Origin: JACPHD01 sp964431805
GTDB taxonomy: Bacteria > Patescibacteriota > Patescibacteriia > Patescibacteriales > GWC2-42-12
Length of the DNA: 51,712 bases
Assembly (NCBI GenBank): GCA_964431805.1
Contig: CAYSKV010000008.1
Location: 1 to 51,712 of the forward strand
Direction of reading: 5' to 3'
Shown: in pieces, positions 48,544 to 51,712 of the stretch
How positions within the stretch are numbered: position 1 is the first letter of the stretch
Layout: each line of letters starts with the position of its first letter
Made by a program: the position numbers and the translations under genes
The notes under the pieces: model-generated
What the model saw: the letters and a program-made list of their open reading frames with translations, nothing else
Told to the model about the DNA's origin: nothing
Databases searched by the model: none

Positions 48544-49842
48544 ATGGCTAAAATCATTAAAAAAAATAAAAGCGCAAAGATAAAGAAGGTAAAACGGTCA
48601 AAAATAAAGCCCAAGGCTAAGAGCGCAGTTAAAGCAAAAAAAATAAAGTATAAGAAAATTTTTAAAAAGCCGAAATTTAATAAGAAATCAAGCAAAGAAA
48701 AAAAAGCGCTTAAAAAGTTAAAAGAGAAAGAGAAAAAAGAGCATATTATAGTTAAGCCGACCGAAGGACAAATTAAAGATTTAATTGTTAAGGGCCGTTC
48801 GCGCGGTTTTCTTACGGAAACAGAATTGTTGCATGTTTTTCCGGAGATTGAAGAATATATTTATGATTATGAATTGACTTTAGAAGCTTTGCAAAAAAAC
48901 GGCATTCAAATTATTGAAGATACCGGCGGTTTTTTAGGCGCAAGCGATGATATAAAAAATAAAACCGGACAGATTATCGGTTTTAACGAAAAGAAAAAAT
49001 TTGACATTTCAGAATTAAGCGCTGATTCTATCCAGATGTATTTAAGAGAAATTGGTAAAGTTCCGCTTTTATCCAGCGAAGAAGAAATTGAGCTAGCTAA
49101 AAGAAAAGAAAAGGGCGATAAAGAGGCCGAGAAAAAAATTATTGAAGCCAATTTACGCCTAGTAGTTTCTATCGCTAAAAAATTTACCGGCTCTAAAGGT
49201 TTGTCTCTTTTGGATTTAATTCAAGAAGGCAATATTGGCTTATTTCGCGCGGTGGAAAAATTTGAATATCGCAAAGGTTATAAATTTTCTACTTACGCCA
49301 CCTGGTGGATAAGGCAGGCGATTACGCGCGCTTTAGCCGATCAATCGCGCACTATTAGAATCCCGGTGCATATGGTGGAAACCATCAATAAATTTCAGCA
49401 GGTGCAGAGGCAGTTAATTCAGGACTTGGGCCGTGAACCGTTGCCGGAAGAAATAGCGGCCGAAATGGGCGAGGATATTGATAAAGTAAGGCATGTCATA
49501 AAAATATCTCAGGATACAATTTCTTTAGAAACTTCTATCGGCGATGATGATGAAGATTCAACCTTAGAAGATTTTGTGGAAGACGTAAAAAATGTAACGC
49601 CGGATCGGGCAGCGGCTTTACAGTTATTAAAAGATTACGTAAAAGAAACCATCGCCGATCTTACGCCGAGAGAACAGAAAATTTTAGAAATGCGTTTTGG
49701 TTTAGTTGACGGCGTGGCACATACTTTAGAAGAAGTCGGTCGTGAGTTTGATGTCACGCGCGAACGCATCAGGCAGATTGAAGCTAAAGCCTTAGAAAGA
49801 ATTCAAAAGCATTCAGGTATTAAGAAGTTAAGGGATTATTAA
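48544..49842 (+). CDS. rpoD: RNA polymerase primary sigma factor RpoD
   Basis: 432 residues. The first ~75 residues are almost only Lys, Ala and short hydrophobics (KKNKSAKIKKVKRSK), an extension probably disordered. Region 1.1 (about 80-130), 1.2 (DSIQMYLREIGKVPLLS, from about 160), region 2 (SLLDLIQEGNIGLFRAVEKF, FSTYATWWIRQAITRAL), region 3 (RIPVHMVETINK, REPLPEEIAAEMG) and region 4 (LTPREQKILEMRFGL, TRERIRQIEAKAL). All promoter-contact regions are intact, which fits the TTGACA/TATAAT promoters seen in the window. Usual housekeeping sigma. Confidence 0.97.
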   Translation: MAKIIKKNKSAKIKKVKRSKIKPKAKSAVKAKKIKYKKIFKKPKFNKKSSKEKKALKKLKEKEKKEHIIVKPTEGQIKDLIVKGRSRGFLTETELLHVFPEIEEYIYDYELTLEALQKNGIQIIEDTGGFLGASDDIKNKTGQIIGFNEKKKFDISELSADSIQMYLREIGKVPLLSSEEEIELAKRKEKGDKEAEKKIIEANLRLVVSIAKKFTGSKGLSLLDLIQEGNIGLFRAVEKFEYRKGYKFSTYATWWIRQAITRALADQSRTIRIPVHMVETINKFQQVQRQLIQDLGREPLPEEIAAEMGEDIDKVRHVIKISQDTISLETSIGDDDEDSTLEDFVEDVKNVTPDRAAALQLLKDYVKETIADLTPREQKILEMRFGLVDGVAHTLEEVGREFDVTRERIRQIEAKALERIQKHSGIKKLRDY

Positions 49843-49867
49843 AATAATTTATTTTTTATAAAAAAGA

Positions 49868-49897
49868 CCCCGCCCTTTAAATTAAGGCGGGGTTTTG
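49868..49897. terminator. Intrinsic terminator after rpoD
   Basis: CCCCGCC (49868-49874) pairs with GGCGGGG (49886-49892), closed by TTTAA/TTAA, and is followed by TTTT on the plus strand. On the minus strand the run after the hairpin is TCTTTTTTAT, so it can also end the convergent minus unit. Confidence 0.88.
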
Positions 49898-49903
49898 ATT
49901 TAC

Positions 49904-50173
49904 TTAATGTAAATCTTTTTCGCTTTTGTCACAAGTTTCAAGAAACTCACAACATTGGCAGATTTGTTTTTTTTCTTTAATTTCGCCATCTTTTTTCATG
50001 GCTTTAGATATGGCCATGAAAATAAAAATGTGAAATTTGCCATTTTTGTAAAACGGGCAAACGTCGTTGCCTAAATACTCACCGGCTATGTTTTGTATCT
50101 TTTTTTCTTTGCCTATGGCGAATTTTAAAAGATCAATAACATCGATTTGCCCTAGTTGAATTAAATTTTTCAT
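49904..50173 (-). CDS. Small cysteine-rich hypothetical protein
   Basis: 89 residues. Not recognised. The start is supported by a near-perfect Shine-Dalgarno (AAGGAGGTAG) about 7 nt before the ATG, which overlaps the upstream gene stop by four bases. Cysteines occur as DVCPFYKNGKFH and CQCCEFLETCDKS, a spacing that could bind a metal or an iron-sulphur cluster (inference). The N-terminal half is helical and lacks a signal. With the upstream 407-residue gene it makes a two-gene operon of unknown function. Confidence 0.72.
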   Translation of the reverse strand: MKNLIQLGQIDVIDLLKFAIGKEKKIQNIAGEYLGNDVCPFYKNGKFHIFIFMAISKAMKKDGEIKEKKQICQCCEFLETCDKSEKDLH

Positions 50174-51393
50174 GCTGCTACCTCCTTTTTTAAATCAACT
50201 GGCAACGGCGTTAAACAATTGCGTGCATCAAGTAAATTAACTCTGGCTTTAGCCATATTATGTGACCTTAGAGCTTTTTGTGCAATAACCAGTCGTTCCT
50301 TGGCCGCGTTTGATCTTTCCCAATAAGGGGAAGAAAAAGCCGTATTTAGTATTTCGATAATTTGCTTTATTTTATTATCGAGTATGGTTGCCTGTGTGGC
50401 GGTTAGTTGTCCCTTAAAAAACGCTTGATGTTTAGAGAATAAATTAATTTGACCAGCGCAAAAAGTAAATAAAACATCCAATCGCTCTTTTTCCCATTCA
50501 AGCATTTTTTTTCGCAGAATAGTTTTCGCAGGAATAATTTCCGCCTCTTCCGATCTCCTGTAAATTAAGACAAGTGTAGTAATTGTTTTAGCTGCCATCG
50601 CCCCAGGATTTATTCTTCCTAAATTATCCCGGAAGCCGATTATTGTTTCTAGTTGTTCGAGAACCTGTTTTTTGTATTCATTATGGCAGCCATCCAGAAG
50701 CTTAAGCGTGGCAAACAATTTTTTACCAACATTTGCTCTTTCGGCTTTGTTGGTCTTGAGCCAAGCGGTCAGTAAAGTGTTGGTTTCCCCCAGAACTTCT
50801 TTGATGGTAAAGATTTTTTTCTGCTCGCCGTCTGGCGCTGTGTAGAAATCTGCGGTATGTTCCTGTGACCGGATAGCGGAAAAAATGTCCATTAAACCTT
50901 TCCATCTTTTAACTTTTCTTTTTGTTCCTTCGACCCAAAATGAAAGAGCCACCCAGCCGTTTCCCAAAAATTTTATACCAGCAGCTAAAAAGTGTTCGCG
51001 CCATTTATGCAGACCGGCGGCTATTTCTGTTTGTTCTTCTTGGCGTAAAACTTCTTTCATGGCTTCGCTGTAGCTTGCATTTTTATGCCTTAATCTATAA
51101 TCTTCGATTTTAGCATGAATAGCGTAAGCTTCTTTTTCGTCGATCAGAAATTGCTGACTCTTTTTGCGATGAGTAGGAATTTTTTTGTTTTTCTTTTTTC
51201 CGCGCAGTATTCCCATCATCTGTTTTTTTATTTTGGCGTATTCTTCCGCGGACAGGGAAGGGCCGTCCTTGTCAACGCGTTTTAATTCACTGTTTGCCAC
51301 TTCGTGAATTATTGGTTTACCAAAATTATTGTAAATAATTTTGGTAACTTTGCCATCGGCGCTTCTTATAACTTCCGGCTCTCTTTTTTTCAT
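50170..51393 (-). CDS. Hypothetical helical protein, 407 residues
   Basis: Not recognised. The N-terminal ~90 residues are basic (KREPEVIRSADGKVTKII, GILRGKKKNKKIPTHRKK). The rest is almost wholly helical, with a Trp-rich stretch (FLGNGWVALSFWVEGTKRK) near residue 150 and no membrane segments. It has few cysteines and no visible catalytic motif. A consensus promoter (51473-51501) and AAGGAG before the ATG support strong expression. Codon use is less TTA-biased than in the core genes, like the unknown pair at 6043-6795, hinting that both units entered the genome separately. Confidence 0.72.
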   Translation of the reverse strand: MKKREPEVIRSADGKVTKIIYNNFGKPIIHEVANSELKRVDKDGPSLSAEEYAKIKKQMMGILRGKKKNKKIPTHRKKSQQFLIDEKEAYAIHAKIEDYRLRHKNASYSEAMKEVLRQEEQTEIAAGLHKWREHFLAAGIKFLGNGWVALSFWVEGTKRKVKRWKGLMDIFSAIRSQEHTADFYTAPDGEQKKIFTIKEVLGETNTLLTAWLKTNKAERANVGKKLFATLKLLDGCHNEYKKQVLEQLETIIGFRDNLGRINPGAMAAKTITTLVLIYRRSEEAEIIPAKTILRKKMLEWEKERLDVLFTFCAGQINLFSKHQAFFKGQLTATQATILDNKIKQIIEILNTAFSSPYWERSNAAKERLVIAQKALRSHNMAKARVNLLDARNCLTPLPVDLKKEVAA

Positions 51394-51472
51394 TTCTTAC
51401 TCCTTATATATTTATTTTATTTTTTATTTCTTAATTTTTAAACAGCTTCCCTTGATTTATATATAACAAATT

Positions 51473-51501
51473 ATTATAAATAAAAATATTAAAATTGTCA
51501 A
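51473..51501 (-). promoter_or_regulatory. Consensus promoter of the 51393-49904 operon
   Basis: On the minus strand TTGACA (51501-51496), a 17-bp spacer and TATAAT (51478-51473), both perfect. The leader is about 70 nt. No ORF is seen in 51394-51588. Confidence 0.85.
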
Positions 51502-51520
51502 TAGAGCATATTAGCTAATA

Positions 51521-51548
51521 TTGACTAATTTCAAAAATATTATATAAT
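51521..51548 (+). promoter_or_regulatory. Promoter of tRNA-Asn
   Basis: TTGACT (51521-51526), a 16-bp spacer and TATAAT (51543-51548). Confidence 0.7.
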
Positions 51549-51558
51549 ACAAATACAG

Positions 51559-51576
51559 CTGCCTTTGGGCAGTTTT
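51559..51576 (+). terminator. Small hairpin with T-run between promoter and tRNA-Asn
   Basis: CTGCC (51559-51563) and GGCAG (51568-51572) pair around TTTG and are followed by TTTT. The stem is short, so it is a weak terminator or a processing signal in the tRNA leader. Confidence 0.4.
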
Positions 51577-51588
51577 AGTTTAATATTT

Positions 51589-51663
51589 TCCCGGGTAGCG
51601 CAGCGGTAGCGCAGCTCGCTGTTAACGAGTTGGTCGTCGGTTCGAATCCGACCCCGGGAGCCA
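51589..51663 (+). tRNA. tRNA-Asn, anticodon GTT
   Basis: Acceptor TCCCGGG (51589-51595) pairs with CCCGGGA (51653-51659). Anticodon loop CTGTTAA (51619-51625), anticodon GTT at 51621-51623. T loop TTCGAAT. Discriminator G at 51660 and encoded CCA at 51661-51663. With gatCA in the window, this tRNA could be charged indirectly through Asp-tRNA(Asn) if asparaginyl-tRNA synthetase is absent (inference). Confidence 0.96.
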
Positions 51664-51673
51664 TGTCGCATAC

Positions 51674-51690
51674 GCCTGCCTTCGGCAGGC
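51674..51690. repeat. Hairpin after tRNA-Asn
   Basis: GCCTGCC (51674-51680) pairs perfectly with GGCAGGC (51684-51690) around TTC. No T-run follows in the 22 remaining bases. Confidence 0.5.
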
Positions 51691-51712
51691 AAGCGCCCAC
51701 TCAAATTCAGCT

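Overview
The window is AT-rich, densely coded DNA that most resembles a genome of the Candidate Phyla Radiation (Patescibacteria). The signs are strong TTA/AAA codon preference, very short spacers, few Shine-Dalgarno sequences before core genes, a large type IV pilus locus with modular surface proteins (GYAW/GW-repeat, tail-fibre S74, CARDB), and Patescibacteria-type hypothetical proteins. UGA is a normal stop (for example at 12193-12195 and 28335-28337), so this is not a code-25 lineage such as Gracilibacteria or Absconditabacteria. Placement below phylum level is not possible from sequence reading alone.

Layout. 1-2434: an edge tRNA-Ser-like sequence on the minus strand with an apparent D-loop insertion, a small membrane protein, tRNA-Arg(GCG) and two unknown proteins. 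2322-5930: a DEAD-box RNA helicase behind a promoter and a terminator/antiterminator-like leader, then recG carrying two in-frame repeat-derived insertions. 5933-7107: a promoter, two unknown genes with strong Shine-Dalgarno sites separated by a structured spacer, then a ~137-bp palindrome and terminators. 7155-9756 (minus): radA and a membrane-anchored beta-propeller protein. 9838-30637: the type IV pilus locus: pilM, pilN, pilO, a PilP-like tail protein, pilB, a CheY-like regulator, a degenerate pilT, pilC, two pilins, an O-antigen-ligase/TPR protein (possible pilin glycosylation), pilD, an S74 tail-fibre-like protein, a GYAW-repeat surface protein, and four minor pseudopilin-like genes, the last fused to 68-residue repeats and an Lcl/DUF1566-like domain. 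30645-36315: ligA, gatC, gatA, a thioredoxin-fold protein with a CPFS site, maf and tRNA-Ser(GGA). 36343-44966: a P-type cation ATPase, a patatin-like lipase, a large CARDB/carboxypeptidase-regulatory surface protein and two paralogous lipoproteins. 45032-46183 (minus): a membrane protein and a ZIP transporter. 46300-49842: a small conserved gene, dnaG and rpoD, resembling a macromolecular-synthesis operon. 49904-51393 (minus): two unknown genes with a consensus promoter and strong Shine-Dalgarno sites. 51589-51663: tRNA-Asn.

The most striking unexplained feature is a ~126-144 bp multi-hairpin element present three times (15031-15174, 27599-27724, 33318-33455). Each copy lies between same-strand genes and ends 8-16 nt before a start codon. 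The stems show compensatory base changes and the linkers are conserved, so it may be a cis-acting RNA or a structured mobile element. Other palindromic repeats have invaded coding sequence in frame (recG) or run across a lipoprotein start codon, much like Rickettsia palindromic elements.

Start codons were chosen by family alignment, spacing and promoter position; where two are plausible this is stated. All functional calls come from motif recognition by eye, without database searches.
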